Below, in pieces: positions 12,901 to 26,812 of a DNA stretch of 64,000 bases. The notes under the pieces are model-generated. The model did no database searches, was not told the origin of the DNA, and saw only the letters and a program-made list of their open reading frames with translations. Source of the stretch: Rallus limicola (Eukaryota; Chordata; Aves; Gruiformes; Rallidae); contig JAKCOZ010000018.1 in NCBI GenBank assembly GCA_022605955.1, positions 1,620,001-1,684,000 on the forward strand, written 5' to 3'. Made by a program: the position numbers and the translations under genes. Within the stretch, counting starts at the first letter, position 1; the number at the start of each line of letters is the position of its first letter.

Positions 12901-15900
12901 TGTGGTCATTATACAATGACTTCAAGAGAAGACACAGCCGCCTGGCAGCCCTCTGGCACACTGTTGTGTTGCCGCAGTGACGGTGAGGTGGTCAACACAC
13001 GTCACCTCCAGCTGAGGAACTGCTTTTGTTCAGATGTCTGCCTTCTGTTCCCCAACATGCTTTGAATTTTGAAATGTAAAACCCTCCCTGGTGGAAAATG
13101 TCCTTAGTTTTAGTTTTTTGATGTCAAAATTCTGAATTCTGAAATATGAAGGGGTTGCATAGGGGCTGTCCTTGGAGTGTGGTGGTGGAGAGCCAGTGGG
13201 AAGGAATGGTCTAGGGGACAGTTCAAGTTCTCTGTGATGATAACCTTCACTAAGGATGGTAGCTGGACCTTTAGGTCATGGTTCATCTGCTGGTCCCTGA
13301 TGGAGTAAGAATACTTCTGTTTCGAGTTGATTGGAACAGATTACTTTAAAGATGAAATTTAGGATTAGACGAAATACTGGGAAAAGGAAGACCCTGGAAG
13401 AACACCACTCATCTCCTCTTTTGTTAATGCTTTGTGTCCAGAGATTTATGGGGAATTCCTGCTCCCCGCTGAAAGCATGGGCAATGTGTCTATTGCATAA
13501 TCTCAAGCTCACCCATCAGTGTTACTTAACCTCCAGGCAACGGGCGGGCAGTTTTCATTTTCACTCTTCAGATTGTTTCCACGTAACACCCTTAAGCGGC
13601 CCTATGAATTACAGCGCGATAGAAAATGACCCTCAGATTGGCCTGCCCGATCATTCCCTCCCATCGCTCCCAGCTCGGTGTGGCAACGCGCTTTTCATGT
13701 GGCTGCCCATATGCCCCACACATGCCTTCGCTCTGGCTCCCGGCAGGGTATGTTGTGATCTGCCGGCCCGTGCCAACTCACATATCTAAACGTTTTCATA
13801 AGGGGAACCCCTTTGTGTTAGTCATCTGGTTGTCAAACAAGACCTGGCTGTGATCCTGGACCTGGCACTAGATGAAATATGTGCGCTTTAAACATTTCAT
13901 ACTTCAACTGATGGGAATGGGCAATTCCTCAGTATGCTTTCTCAAGGTTTTTAAACAATAAATGTCACCCTGAGGGCAAAGCGAGACAGAACCTGGATTA
14001 AAGGGATGGGCTTTGCTTAACGCTTTGAAATCCTGTAGCCCCAACCTCTGGTGGGTTCCTTAAGGACCGAGGGAAGGCTGTGTTGGATGCAACGGGTGCC
14101 TGTGTCAATGGGACTTTCTCCTTTCATGGTGTGATAGAAAGATTTCAAAAGTAGATTTTTCTGATGGATTCATGACTTGGCATCCCATAGGGAATCCGGT
14201 TGTCTTCCAAGCAAAGCTTAAAGTTTGCATTAGGAGACTAATCATGCCAGTCAAAAGAGCCTTTCATCCCCAAGATAACGAAAATACTCCTTTGTTTATT
14301 TTTCACCCTTAATTACTTTTCCTGTCTTGGTTTCATCTGTAGTGCTGGAGTTTGTCAGCGCCTGTGGCCTTTAGTTTAGGATAGATATCCTTGAGCATGA
14401 GTTAAAGCAGTTTTCGTGTAGCCTCTCCATCTCCTGACTGTGGCCTGAAGCCTGTTGACTTTCCTTTCAGAAAGCCCAGTCCTGTGTCCATCTAAAGGGA
14501 ACAAAACTTAATTTGGGCCAGTGGTTTGATATTCATTATATATACATATTTATATAGTATTAATATATATAACTATTCCAGGGATGAGGAATTAATCCTC
14601 TGGGCTTGATGTTCTGTCACTTGCAATAAAAGCTGCTCCCGTCTGTTACGTCTCCCACTTTGCAAAGAGAAAAGCTCTCAAAGAAGGATCATTTCAGAAT
14701 GCTTGTCTTGCTTTTGACTTACTAAAATTTTAAACCTACTTAAAATGTAAATTTCTGAGTTCCCCAATGAAGTGAGGGATTTTTCCAAGTAGGAAGACCA
14801 ACTTTCTGGTTGGAAAACTAGTTCTCAGAAACTAAAATTGCCTGTACTCTTTCCTTTTTCCAAGTGACTTCTTGAAACAATCCCTGCATGCCTTCCCTTG
14901 GGGTGAGATGGTGCTTTCGTGTGGCAGAGATGGCTTCCCAGAAGTAAGAAGCTGCTGAGCCTTGGGCAGGGCTGTAGAGACAGGTTTGCTTGGCCAGCAA
15001 GGCACTTCTAGACTTCTGTTTTTTCATGCTTTGCATTCTTCTCTTGTCCTTCTCTGGCCTGCAGACTCTTTCTTCTGTGTGGCTATGTCTCAATGACACA
15101 CGTGTTACACACAAGGAGCCCTGACGTTGCCTTCACACCGCCTTAGGTAACATCTTCACACAAAGAGCGTTCTGGGTTTGTTCCAGTGGTTACGCTGTTG
15201 CGTTGTCCAGGTGAAGGTGGAGGGGATGATGCTCTTGGGTCATTTGGGAAGCTTTTGGCCCATTTCAGCCAGGAGTAACAGAGAAGGACAGTGACTGCTT
15301 TCTCCTGAGATCAGGTAGGACAGGACCTGGCGGGTGCCACAGCGGTAGGAACGTTGCCAGTAATACTCCAGTCAGGCACCAGATTTCTCAGGATTTATGT
15401 CTGTGTTTTCCTTGCGTTTTTTGTCTTCTTGCTGTCAGCGAATCACTCTGGTTTATTGATGTTTATGACAACTCCGAGAAGGTTTCTGTCTGGCTGTAGG
15501 CAGTTACAGACATGGAATCAGCACCAGCAGCCAAACAGAACAGCAGCAGCTTGCAGGAGCTGCTTGTCTCTATGGGCTGTAAAAGTTAAAGGAATCTTTC
15601 AGAAGCCCAAGTGATACAGAAGTCACATTCATCAGCATGTAAGCCTGTCCTGACTTAGAGGGTGCAACAGTAGCTCAGCAATGACCATCTGTGTTCTCAG
15701 TCTCTCCAGTTAACAGTGTCTGTAGGTGTAACTGGACTTGCATTATCAGCATCCAACCATGAGCAGGTCCAAGCCAGGTCCCTAACTCACACATGTAGCT
15801 GAGCAGCCTTCCAGAGTGAGCCCTCTGAGCAGCTGCTGTCTGCTCCTTACAGATAGAGAAACTGGAGGAGGGATCCTTCAAGTAATTAGATGAATCTGTT

Positions 15901-16718
15901 CAATCAGTTGGAGCTGTTCTTGGAGAGCTCTCATACAAAACTGATGGTTTGTGCCCTCCCAGCTGGACTAGAGCTGCTTACTCTCTGGTGGAACATCTGT
16001 CTACCTGGCTCAAAGGGAGCAAAGGGGAATAGAGAATGTGATTGTATTTTATTGAATGCGAGAAGGGTTGAAGACGGTATCTTCTTCCTACACCACAATC
16101 TTTTTTTTTTTTTCCTTTTTTGCCTGTTGTGGTGCAGGAACATATCTGGAACAATGTCTCTCAGTAACAAAACTCTTCTCATATCTGCCCATTCCCTTTC
16201 CCTGGTGTTGCAGTCTCCCCGCTCAAGGCCAAACTGACGTTTTGCATAGGTGGAAAAGTACTCTGTGCGTGGCAAGCAGTATGTAATTTTGCTTACAGAA
16301 TGGAGAGAGATCCCTTTTTCCAACATGTTGAAGAAGATTTGCCTAATGGCATCTGTTCTGGAGATGGAGGGTTGGTATGTGAGCACAGCAGACAGGACTC
16401 TGGGCCAGGAACCCGAAGGATCTGCGTTCAGTAGGTTTGTTTGTGTACAGTGTGCTCAGACAGTGGACTGTCAGGGTAGAAATACATATAGATACCTCTA
16501 ATCCTGGTCACAGAGAGTGAACTGAAGAATATATTCCCAGGATCATGGCTGCTACATGCCTCACAGTTCTTCACATGAACATGGTGAGAGGAAGAATTAG
16601 GTATATGTGTATTTAAACCCTTAAGACGTGAACAAACAGTGCTATAAAGCTAACTTCTGTGGGCTGAAGGATCAGGAGAACCTCTCAGTGCACAGCAGTT
16701 CAGAAATGGCCATGTAGT
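9949..16718. other. Non-coding DNA, no supported gene
   Basis: No frame carries a recognisable domain. The longest (152 codons at 13331-13789) overlaps other frames and has no family signature. The stretch 13530-13830 is compositionally distinct, with several CpGs and few repeats, and may be a conserved element. An AT-rich tract lies at about 14536-14573, a T-run at 16101-16115, and one copy of a diverged duplication at 15064-15205. Confidence 0.5.
15064..15205 (+). repeat. Diverged direct duplication, copy 1
   Basis: This segment is alignable by eye with 17302-17444 in the same orientation. Shared blocks include CCTTAGGTAACATCTTCACA, AAGGAGCCCTAA/GAAGGAGCCCTGA-type sequence and GTTCCAGTGGTTA. 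The copies differ at many positions and by small indels, so this is an old event. It could be two copies of an unrecognised repeat or a local segmental duplication. Confidence 0.75.
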
Positions 16719-16796
16719 AGCCTGGCTGTTCAGGCCAGAGGTGTGGATTTGATGATCTCTTAAGGTCCTTTCCAACCCCTACAATTCTGGGATTCA
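16719..16796 (+). mobile_element. Short CR1 LINE 3' tail
   Basis: The sequence TTGATGATCTCTTAAGGTCC followed by TTTCCAACCC and ATTCTGGGATTC is the terminal CR1 3' UTR in forward orientation. Only the last ~75 bases are recognisable, so the left limit is approximate. Confidence 0.75.
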
Positions 16797-17301
16797 GCAC
16801 TTTTGCTAGACTGTTTTTGGCTTGAGGCTCTGAGGGCACCACTCAGTCCTCTGAATTCTGTGCACATCTGTGGAGAGCAGTGGCCTGCATTGCTGTGACC
16901 TACCTGCCTCTTCACTCTGGGGCACAACCGTGAGCGTATCTACCAAGTGCAGACGGATGCAGCCACTGACGTGCTTCCATGGCACTTCATTTGTGTGCTG
17001 TACCTTCTGCTAGTGGTCCTGGTTGTCTTGAGTGTGAGAAAGGACCTGTCAGGGAAAGGTAAAGCTGGTCCGGGTGTCTGTGCTCTGGTAACTTTTTGTG
17101 ATTCCCTCTCCTCCGCACCTTAATACCACTTTAGTTACCACTGACATCAGTCAATGCCAACAGAGCGAGCAGATGACTTCTGGTAACCCCAGAAGATGCT
17201 TGTGCCAGGCAATGTGTTTTCTTCATGCATGTGCAATATCCTTCTGGATATTTTTTTAAAATACTATTTTTAAAGCCAGCTGAGCTTGTGCATAGCTCAG
17301 T

Positions 17302-17444
17302 GACTCGCTCTTTAGTGTGTTGGTATGCCTCCATGACACGCACATGTTACGCATAAGGAGCCCTAATGCTGTGGTCATGCTGCCTTAGGTAACATCTTCA
17401 CACAAGTAACGTTCTGGGTTGGTTCCAGTGGTTATGCCATTGTG
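17302..17444 (+). repeat. Diverged direct duplication, copy 2
   Basis: Partner of 15064-15205, about 2.2 kb downstream in the same orientation. Similarity fades on both sides within a few bases of the stated limits, and no terminal repeats or target duplications are evident. Confidence 0.75.
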
Positions 17445-17743
17445 TGAACACTTGGTGAATCCCGGTTTGCATTTGGGCAGTCAGGGGTTGCTGTTCAGGA
17501 AACCTGCTGCAAGGGGAGATGTCCAGTGCTGCTGCTTCACAGGGCTCTGTGGGGGTACATCCTGGGTCTGGCTCGTGTGGGCTCCTTTCTCTGACTTTCA
17601 CTTGGAATCTGGGAATCGAAGGCATTTTTAAAATTCAAGCTCAAAGTCATCAAAAAACATGGAATCTCACCTGTTTTCAGTGCTCTAAATCATGCAGAAC
17701 AGTAAATCTGCTCTGGCTTTGATATAAAGCTATAAATCACGGG

Positions 17744-17759
17744 GTGTGTGTGTGTGTGT
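17744..17759 (+). repeat. (GT)n microsatellite
   Basis: About eight GT units, ending in TT. Confidence 0.7.
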
Positions 17760-20700
17760 TTGAAGCTCAGCCCAGCCCCTATTTGTCCCGAGTCAGCATT
17801 GCTCCAAAAGTTCATGACTTTTTTCCTAAATGAGCTCACCCATGTGTGAGGTGTCAGGGACACGTGGAACATGTCAGATTTCTGGGGAGATAATAGAGAT
17901 AGTGCCCAGCACCCAGATTTGGGATTTTCCTAGGATAAAGCTACATCTCGGAACCTGACCCCACCTGCCTGACCAAAGACGGGCACATCATTTTAAGGAT
18001 ATAACCCCAAACATCCTTGTTGTATTTCTCAGGAGAAGCAGGGCAGCACGGAGAGCCTCTTCCTGCTCCCCTCCAGTTCCTCCCCGGAGGAACGTGGCTG
18101 CCCCTGGGCTTTCCCGGAATTCCCGCCTGCCTGCGGTTTCTTAACCAGTCCTGCAAAAACCTGGGGTTTTATTGAATGTTATTCCAACTGTAAAACTTTT
18201 AAGCTGTTCAAATACTTTCCTTTGTACCGTAGACATCTGAGACTATTAGACATTAACAAGTGAATGTACTTTTTTTTACCCCGCCTCCCTCAATCTGCTA
18301 AGTAGTTTTCTTTGGACGGGTCTCCCCTCGTCATGTACCAGAGGAAACATGACAGTGATCTGGTATCGTATCTCAGAATAAGTCTCCTCAGATTGTAGAC
18401 AGAGGTATGTTTTACTTCAACTTGAAAAAAGGGGCTTTATTGCAAGGTGACCCATTTACTCACCCAAGATCCAGAGATGTACAGAGCCAAGAGGTACCGT
18501 ACCGATTCTCTTTGATTGCTGTATTCAGCCCATAAATCTTTGTGGGAATAGAAAGTATACTTTAGAAAGATTTCAGATGAGAGTCACCATTTTTTCCATA
18601 GTTCATAATGAGTATAACGTGTTCTTTGACTCCTGCTACTGAAGCATCGTGTCACTAGAGTCGGCTTTATGTGCACTTTGACCTTATAATTTGCGTAACA
18701 ACCTCATGGGAAATGGGCTCCCTGCTGAGCTGCAAATAGCAAGAGAGGTCTCCTGCCCCAGGCTGGTTGTATGAGACAGAAAAAGCATCTGAAGAAGCAA
18801 CTTGCATCCTTGCTGTTTGGCATGTGAGGAGGTGAGACCCAAACTTTGCTGGTTGTGGGTCCCATGGAAAGCCTTTGGCCAACCTTGTATATTAGACACC
18901 TGAACCAGTTTGGAGGCATCTCAAGGGAGTGACCTGGTTGTCTGATGCTTTGAGCTTCTCTAAACTTGGCTCTTTGCCTGGGATTTCTGGAAAGCCATTC
19001 TTCCACAGGATTGCAATGGGTTTGATTTTCCCTGATCGCAGCCATGTGTTCCTCTGGAACTTCTTCCCTTGTGTGACATGGCACACTTTCAGGTTAGTGC
19101 CTCTTGATCTGTGCTGAGTAATTTCCAGAATGGAACATGACAGTGGGAAATCTCAGATCGTTTCTCTGATGAGCATAGATGAGCTGTTTTAGGGACCATT
19201 CCCTGTCCTGGAAAAAATGAGATAAGGCTTTGCAGCATTAGCTTCCTGTTCCTAACATACCGTTTGACCAAAGTGCTTATATGTTGTAGAGGAAATTCAG
19301 TATCCTTATAGCTTATTACCTCATTTTCATACACAGACTCACCAGTAACCCCTGATACTACATCTTTGATGCCTCTTGTAGCAACTGTTTGAATTTTAAC
19401 CAGCCATTTACATACTCAACTGCTACTGTACAAAGTAGAAATGGTTGCATCCCCTTCAAATGTGGGTGGTGTTTCATAAACACCAACTACAATGAGAACT
19501 TTAATTCCAGGCCCAGCCATCAGCAGGCGATACCCTGCTGCCGCCTCACCCTGACACAAATCTTGACACATGACCCTGCAACTGGCTCTCATCCTGCAAG
19601 CATTAATGCTCACTAGGTAGAGCTGATCTCTGAACTGCAGAGTGTGACTGGCATTGTTGGCTGTATGAATTTTGCATTAGCTAAATCAAGTCATTAACCT
19701 TCCACTAATGGGTCTCTATAAACAGAACTCAGGCTTGAGTGCAGGTCGCACGCTTCTGACTAATGCTGAAAGGCTTCCTGTCCTGGCTCGTACAAGTCCA
19801 AAGCTCCTGAGCTCGGGTGAGTGTGCAGATGGTGGGACCTCGTCTCACACTGCCTCTCTGAGCAGGGTAATTAATGCAGCAGTAGGTCTCAATGAGCCAT
19901 AATTGTGCAGAGTCACCAGCAGTAATCCTCTGTGCACAAGCTCCCCCTTATGGAAATGAAAAATACTAAACAATGCTGCTTTTTTCTTGTCCTCCCAAGT
20001 CAGACAGGAGTCAGAGCTGATGAGAATGAAGCAGCTTCTCAAGCCTACAGTAGTGTTTTGGGACTCTGTGTTGGAAACATGGATATTTTAAGGAGCTGGC
20101 TTATGTTCCCTGTGACACCCTTAAGTGACAATGGTGTGTGTATGTGTTCATATCTGAAATTGTTTGAGCTGCTTTTGGAGCTAGAATTCCTTGGGGCATC
20201 CTGGCAAGGAGGGAGAGGAGGGAGGCTCTTTGGGTGTCATGGTGGGAGTTGTAGCTCTAGCCTCCTCTGCCTTATGAGGAGCAGAAGCAAGTTATGGCGA
20301 GCAAGTAATCTACTTTTGTGGTAGTTCGACACCTATTTGTGAGGATACCCAACAGATTTTGAGTTGGACCCTGGTGGTGGAATTTCACCCTCAGAACAGT
20401 GTGAAGTTGTTGGTTGTTTGGATGAGAAGCTGCCTGTAGGCTCAGACATTACCTAGACATGGACAGCAATTCTTCATTCTCATGTGGTGCCTTTACAGGT
20501 TCTGATGAAACCTGTGTGAGAGCAATCACAGCTCTGTGCTCCCCATGTCCTTGCACCTTCCATTAGTACACCTGAATCCCAGCGACAGCATTTGCGGCCC
20601 TTTGCACTGCCTCGGTGGGACTGCTAGTGTGCTTTCTACATCTTTCCTGGTGTTGAAGAGCCACAGTTTGAGCTAATGTCAGTTGGTATCACCGTGCCGA

Positions 20701-23700
20701 TGCTGTGTGCTGTGGCAAGACTCCTCATGAGAGTCGTTCTGCTGTAAGAACCTGAACGTTAATGTTCTTGCTCTTACAAAGCCAATTTTCAGTTGGTTGT
20801 AGCTATTTAAATGGGGGTTGTTTATCCAGTGTCTGAATGTCCCATGGCCTGCTAACATCCCTGCTCTCAGGATTTGCCACTGGACCTAAGCGTCTGGCTT
20901 TAATCCATCCTCTTGTAGGAGTGAGGAGACTGCTCAGATGAATTCTCAACTATATTAGAGATACATTATTAATGATCTGAAGTGGTGTTGTTAGTATTAA
21001 AGATAACAAGGAAGGGAACTGTACTGGAGGAGTGAACAGGAGAGGTTATCTGGGGCCAGGAAAAGTTATCTGGGGCAACTGAAAGAAGCTTGTTGCATTC
21101 TTCATGACCCATTTCCTAGCCTTTCTGGACAGGTGGAATGTTACATGTGTGACTAGGACAGGAGCTGTCTGGCTTTTTCTGCTGTTGACTGCTCTGGCCC
21201 ATCTCTGTGCTCTATCTGAGCAGCATTCTGCAGTGGCATGGATGATGGTCAGCAATTCTGGTTGAGTGGGAGAGGCACTGGCTTTTTTTAAGGGAATACA
21301 TGACAGTCATCAGCACAACACAAAAATGAAGAACATCACAGTAAGCACTGCTGGTGTAGGAGGGATGGTGCTGCCAATGCAAGAGCAGTGATGACATCGG
21401 AACTTCTCGCATGGGTTACCCAGATATCTTCTGTGTAATGTGGTTATATAGAACAGTTCAATGTGACAATTAGGTTAAAAGTTGGTTTTGCACCTTTGCT
21501 GTGGCTCCAGCCTGAGTATTCCTGGTGTACTGGGAATCCCCAGTATTTCCATCCTCACTTGGGTAAGGAATTAATCCACGCACAGGAAATGCTGTGGGAG
21601 TGAAGGTTGTTGAAGCTCAGCCTGATGAGGGGCCACAGAAACAGAAAGTGCCATGGTCTGTGGTGCCCACCGACCCCAGCTGAAGCTGTTTCAGTCTTTT
21701 GGGCTTGCAGATAACCATTAGAATTAGGCAAATGTGTGTCAGATTGCTTGGGAACAGCCAAGGAGCAGGGTTTGGTTTAATACCTGATCATCCTGAGGGC
21801 CAGCTAAGGCATTGCACTGCCCCACCTGTGGTCTGAAGTGGGAAGAGAGTTGGAGGAGGTCACAGCATCTGTACGAGGCTTCTGAACTATCCAAGTCTGA
21901 CACTTCCTTGATTTAAATGGCTGTAGACACTAAAATGCTTCTGATCTTGCTTAGGGTGTGCCACCTGGTTTCTGCGCTGTGGAGATGGGAGAACCTCTGA
22001 CCTGCAGAGCACTTTCCCAGCACGATTTCCCATTTTCAGTAACTTAGTTGCATATAAAACTTCTTCCAATTCTCAGAAATCTTTTTTTGCTGTCAGTGTA
22101 ATGGCCTTTTTACACTTTGTTTGCTGATACAGTTCTAAACTGCTGAGTTTGGGTCACTTGGAATAAAACTTGCTTTCTAGACCTTGTCCTCACCAGCACA
22201 CACAAAAAACCTGAGACCTGTACCTCTGCCCCAGGTAACACACTGAAGTGGGGGTTCATTGGAGAAAGGCAAGGCAGCATAATGCAGCTTGAGCCAAAAT
22301 AGGGCTAATACACGTCTGGGATCCAGTTCAAATTGTGGTGGATAATTACTCTGCTGTAATTCTGCAGCAGTTTAAATGGTTTTCCGTGTCACAGGCTGGT
22401 GTGTGATGGAAGGAGCGTGGGGCTCCTGCATCAGTGGGATTGTTCACTTCTCTGAGCAGGGCAGAAAGCCCCTAGAAGAAGTAACTGTGGCCAAGGGACG
22501 GTTGTCACGATAGGCAGGCAGTGCACCTGGGCACCCGGGAGGGGTCTGCAGGGCAGGTGATGCCAAGGTGCCCAGCCATGCCTGGTGCTGAGCTCCAGCA
22601 GCATTCAAGTCAGGCTCGTTACGCCTGACAACCTTCCCTCGGCGCTAATCATTTTTCCATTTCAACAACGGCTGTTTACAGCAGCTGCTGCCTTATGTTT
22701 GGTTTGATCCCCGTCCAGATTTTGCAAGTGATTAAAATGCTGCTAATAAAGATATTTTAACTAGGATTTAGATGTTGACTTGCCTTTTCCAGCTACAAAA
22801 GATCTTCCCACCGCTGCTTTTCCTCATCTGCCCCCACTTGCCATTTCAGGGGCAACCTGATAGACCTCCAGTTCCAGCAGTGGAGCTTCAGCTGGCCTTG
22901 GCTGTGTCCTCCCCCGGGAGCACTGGGGAGGTGTGGGGAATGGCTGGATACTGGAAGAAATCCCAGTGCCCTTGTCTGCGCGCGATGGGGGGATTATCTT
23001 ACATGCATTCCCTTATATGTTCCCTTGGTTTACCACATACTCGACTGATTTCTGTTGGAGTATTATAATTGCATTCATATGTTCTAATAGCAGTGGCAGT
23101 TGCAAACATTTCCAGATAAAGCCCGAGCCGACACTGCTTTGATGCAGCCTGTATTCCCAGTTACACCCGGACACTGGAGTTAGGAGAGATTCCAGGTTTG
23201 TAGAATTACCAATGGAGGTGTGCATGATGCCCATCCCACATGCCTGTGCTGGACTGAGCGCTTGCAGAGCCTGCTGTGCATGGTGGAAGCAACCAGGTGC
23301 CTGGGTACCCGGAGCATCCCATCATATCTGGTCAGGCTTGAGGATGCCAGGGGCTTGTTGGCAGGAGGAAGAGAGCAGCAGAGGGGGCTCGCACTGCGCC
23401 AGCCGCAGCTGCCGGGAGCTGGGGAGAGGGTGTTGTGCAAAGCAAGAGCTCCTTCCCATCGCCCTGGACTGGTGCCAGGGCACAGGGATGTGATCATGGA
23501 TTGGCATCTGGCTGTGAGACTTGAGCAAACCAGTTACCTTGGAGGAGGCTGTGTAGGAGTTCAGGAAGCGCACAGTGTGACTCAGGCATTTTTAACGATG
23601 GCTACAGGATAAAGCAAAGCTCGTGGTGGGTTTTGTTCAGCTCCTGGTTCACACTCATAGCTGCAGGGTCATTCTGTGGACTCGGCAGAGTGACCCTGTG

Positions 23701-25690
23701 TGTGCAGCCACTACCATGGAAATCAGAAGCGTGCTTATCTCTGCTAAGGGCAAGGTAAAATTAATGACAGTACAAGGAGAGAATAAAAACCTGTACGAAG
23801 AAAGCTTCCAAATCCCATTGAACAAACATGTTGTTGATTCAGCGTTGTTGATTTAGGCTGTGTGGTTCAACAGACAAAGCACAGGATTAAGGTTGGTTTT
23901 CAGTGGGAGATTATCTGCTCCTTTGCTCTCACCTCCCATCTCCATCCTCTCTTTGGTTTTGTCACACCCGTTTAGATTGCAGACCTGCAGCCTGGTGTGA
24001 TGGAGACCTGACTTGAATTATGTCTTGAACTGCTTATATGGTACTTATTACATTAATAATAATTGACTTCACTGGGCTTTGGATCAACCTCTGAAAGAAT
24101 ACATTTGCATCTCATTATTTACCCCGATGGAGCTCTCCATGTGTTCTTTCTGTGAATGATGGAGAGCCTGGACAGGGACTCATCTCAGGGCTGGTGCAGG
24201 ACCCCCTTCAGCAGCCATGGCAGTGGTGAGTGATGTGGTTCCTGCGGCAGAGCTGGAACGATGAGATCCTGGCTCCCAGCAGGTTTGTGCTGTGGTACTA
24301 GGGACCTTGTTGTTTGCTGAAGCTTTTGTGGCCACCGTGAAAGTCGTGAGGGATCTGTCTGCCCAGGGACCTCAGAAGGTTAACCAGGTTATTTACCCTT
24401 TCTTGCAGCAGAGGCTCCATCCCTTCAGTTCCTTGGTTCACAGCTGCAGATGCAGACCAGCTCCAACAGATGTTTTGAGTTTGCTGCAGCAGGACTTGGT
24501 AGACGGCTGCCGGCCTGCGCTGTTGAAGAGCTCAGTTAATCCGAGTATCTCCTCCTCTTTAAAAAAAGCACTGGCTCTTGTCAACCCAGGTGAGGGATTG
24601 ACTCCCTTGGGGAGCGTGTTGTGGATGTGGAATTGTTGGGTCAGGTACTTAGACCTGCATTCATTCTCCCACTGAAATACCTCAGAAGAGGAAAAAATAC
24701 CTGTTTCAGGAGAGACTTTGAGTCTCAGGGGTCACCAATCCTTTGGGAATGAAGGTACTGTAGCGTAGGTGCCCACAGAGCGCCTTGCAGCCAGTACCAT
24801 TGTCTGGTGGTGGTGCAACAAGGCTGGAGGTCTGTGGTGTTTGCTTTGTTGCGTGCATGCAAACACTGCTCTTTGATATCCGTGCTAGTCCAGGGGGAAA
24901 ACGTGCTGGAAAAGAACCTTTCATTTCAGCATTAGGAAGGAAAATATGTATGTCTGTAGTTCCCTGGGCAGAGCCAGAGCACGGACATTGGGGCTATCAG
25001 AAATGAGGGATAAGCAGAAATGAGGAAGAAGGACATGCCAAGGCAGAAACACTCAGCTATTTGCAATTTTCCTTCCCTCAGTTACACCAAGGAACTGCCT
25101 CAGAGATGGTCTGAGCATGCATGGGGATGTGTAACCTGTAGTAGAAGGGAATAACGAGCAGCAGTGGCCATGGGAGATCCCTGGGCAGCGCTGGGCTGCC
25201 TGGGTACAACTGAAGAGCAGATACATGGGTGGGAGGCAATGGCAGTGAGGAACACTTCCCTCTTGGCAAGAGGGGGAGAGTAAAAGGGAGCATCAGTGCA
25301 TCAAATGAGGCTTTAAATCTTTTTTTCTCTCTGAGTCTTGACTAAGCAATTGTTACTTCCTTTTAGCTTTAAAAATCTGCATTTTTACGTAGTTCCCCTT
25401 TTGGACACAGCTTCAGTTAGGATCTGTTCCTGGGGAACAAGGATCACAATGGCTATTGAAGACCTTCTCATGGCTCCTCCTGGGTGCTTTTGGACAGAAT
25501 GGTTCAGTCAGTGCTTTGTGGATTCAAGGGCGTGGAGAATTGGTGTGCTGGGATGTTTAATCATTTAGTACTTAGTGCTATTGAACCTTTGAACATGCTG
25601 GTGGCTATTGCTAATTAAAGGGTGACTGGGCCTGTGAAAGGCATCCCAGCACTGGCTATGCTGATGTTTGGAGCTGAGATGGCAAACACA

Positions 25691-25900
25691 CACGTTATCC
25701 CTCTAGGCTTAGATAAAACATCGCTCAGTCTGGCATCGGCTCTTCCATCTCGATTTTCAAATCTGGGTTATTCTGATAAAAGCCTCTGATGTCCTGCCCC
25801 TTCCATACCCAACAGGAGATACAGTAAGTCTGTACTTCATTAGCTAATGATACACTGACCTTATCGTATGACGGTTCCTGGGTTATGCCCCTCTTATCTC
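25691..25900. promoter_or_regulatory. Candidate GATA-factor binding cluster
   Basis: Five GATAA/TTATC motifs lie within about 210 bases: near 25695, 25712, 25775, 25861 and 25894, on both strands. At random about 0.4 would be expected for this 5-mer pair in that length. One is CTGATAAA and one is TTATCT, both good GATA-factor forms. A TAGCTAATGA homeodomain-like motif sits among them. Function as an enhancer is inference only. Confidence 0.3.
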
Positions 25901-26512
25901 TCATGTATTTCCCAGTGCTCACTGTGTACTCTCATGCACGGTGAATTTAATCTCACTGCCCTTTTGTGCACTGACAGGATATGAACGTCATTGTTACATA
26001 ACCAAGGATGCCCATGTTGGACACCGTCCCCATTACCCAAAAAATTTGTTCCAAAGCACGTCACAAAACACAGGTTTTACTGGCCCTGTGGCAGACTTTT
26101 CCAGTGTGGTGCAAGGTTCCTGCTGAGGAGTGATGTGGATTAACAGCTCTAAAGGTGGACGAGATGGCAGCAGTGGTGGCTATGGCTGGGGCAAATAAAC
26201 TCCCACATGGGAAAAACCCTAATACACAGAAATTCTGCAGGTAAGGTGTGCCAAGCTGATGCATTTCCATGCAGGGAACAAAGCCGGTTGTGTTTCTTGG
26301 TTGTTTCTGTCTTCCAGTTTTGGGAGCTTTTTCCTCTGCTCCCTTTTGTATTGATCATTGAAAGCAGAAATTGTCTTGCAATTCCTTAGGACTCCTACGT
26401 GGAAACTTCTCATTTTGGTGATAGGTAAGGAATTTGTTTCCCCTTAAAATTTCCCATTGTTGCAGTGAGGACACCTGCAGAAATGTAAATCTACTGGTTC
26501 ATAGCCATCAGA

Positions 26513-26812
26513 GTTGTGTCAAGAGGATAGAGCCAGGCTCCTCTCAGTGATCTCCATTAGTAGGACAAGGGGCAGTGGGTGCAAGCTGGAGCACAGAAGG
26601 TTCCATGTGAGTAAACGGAGGAACTTTTTCACTGTGAAGGTGACAGAACCCTGGGACAGACTGCCCGGAGAGGTTGTGGAGTCTCCTTCTCTGGAGACAT
26701 TCAAACCCACCTGGATGTGTTCCTGTGTGACCTAGAGCAGGTGATCCTGCTCTGGCCAGAGGGGTTTGACTAGATGATCTCCAGAGGTCCCTTCCAACCC
26801 CTGGCATTCTGT
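26513..26812 (+). mobile_element. CR1 LINE 3' fragment
   Basis: Forward-orientation CR1. It covers the end of ORF2 (a frame at about 26590-26735 encodes the family's [18 protein letters not shown] segment) and runs through the 3' UTR to GGTCCCTTCCAACCCC and ATTCTGTAATT. It is truncated at the 5' end, with no intact protein. Confidence 0.9.

Larger units (their letters stand above)
16797..26512. other. Non-coding DNA, no supported gene
   Basis: Nearly 10 kb without a recognisable coding exon. Visible items are the second copy of the 15064 duplication (17302-17444), a short (GT)n tract (17744-17759) and a GATA-motif cluster (25691-25900). Sequence at 22610-22760 and 23690-23860 looks low in repeats and could be conserved, but this is not testable here. 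Confidence 0.5.
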
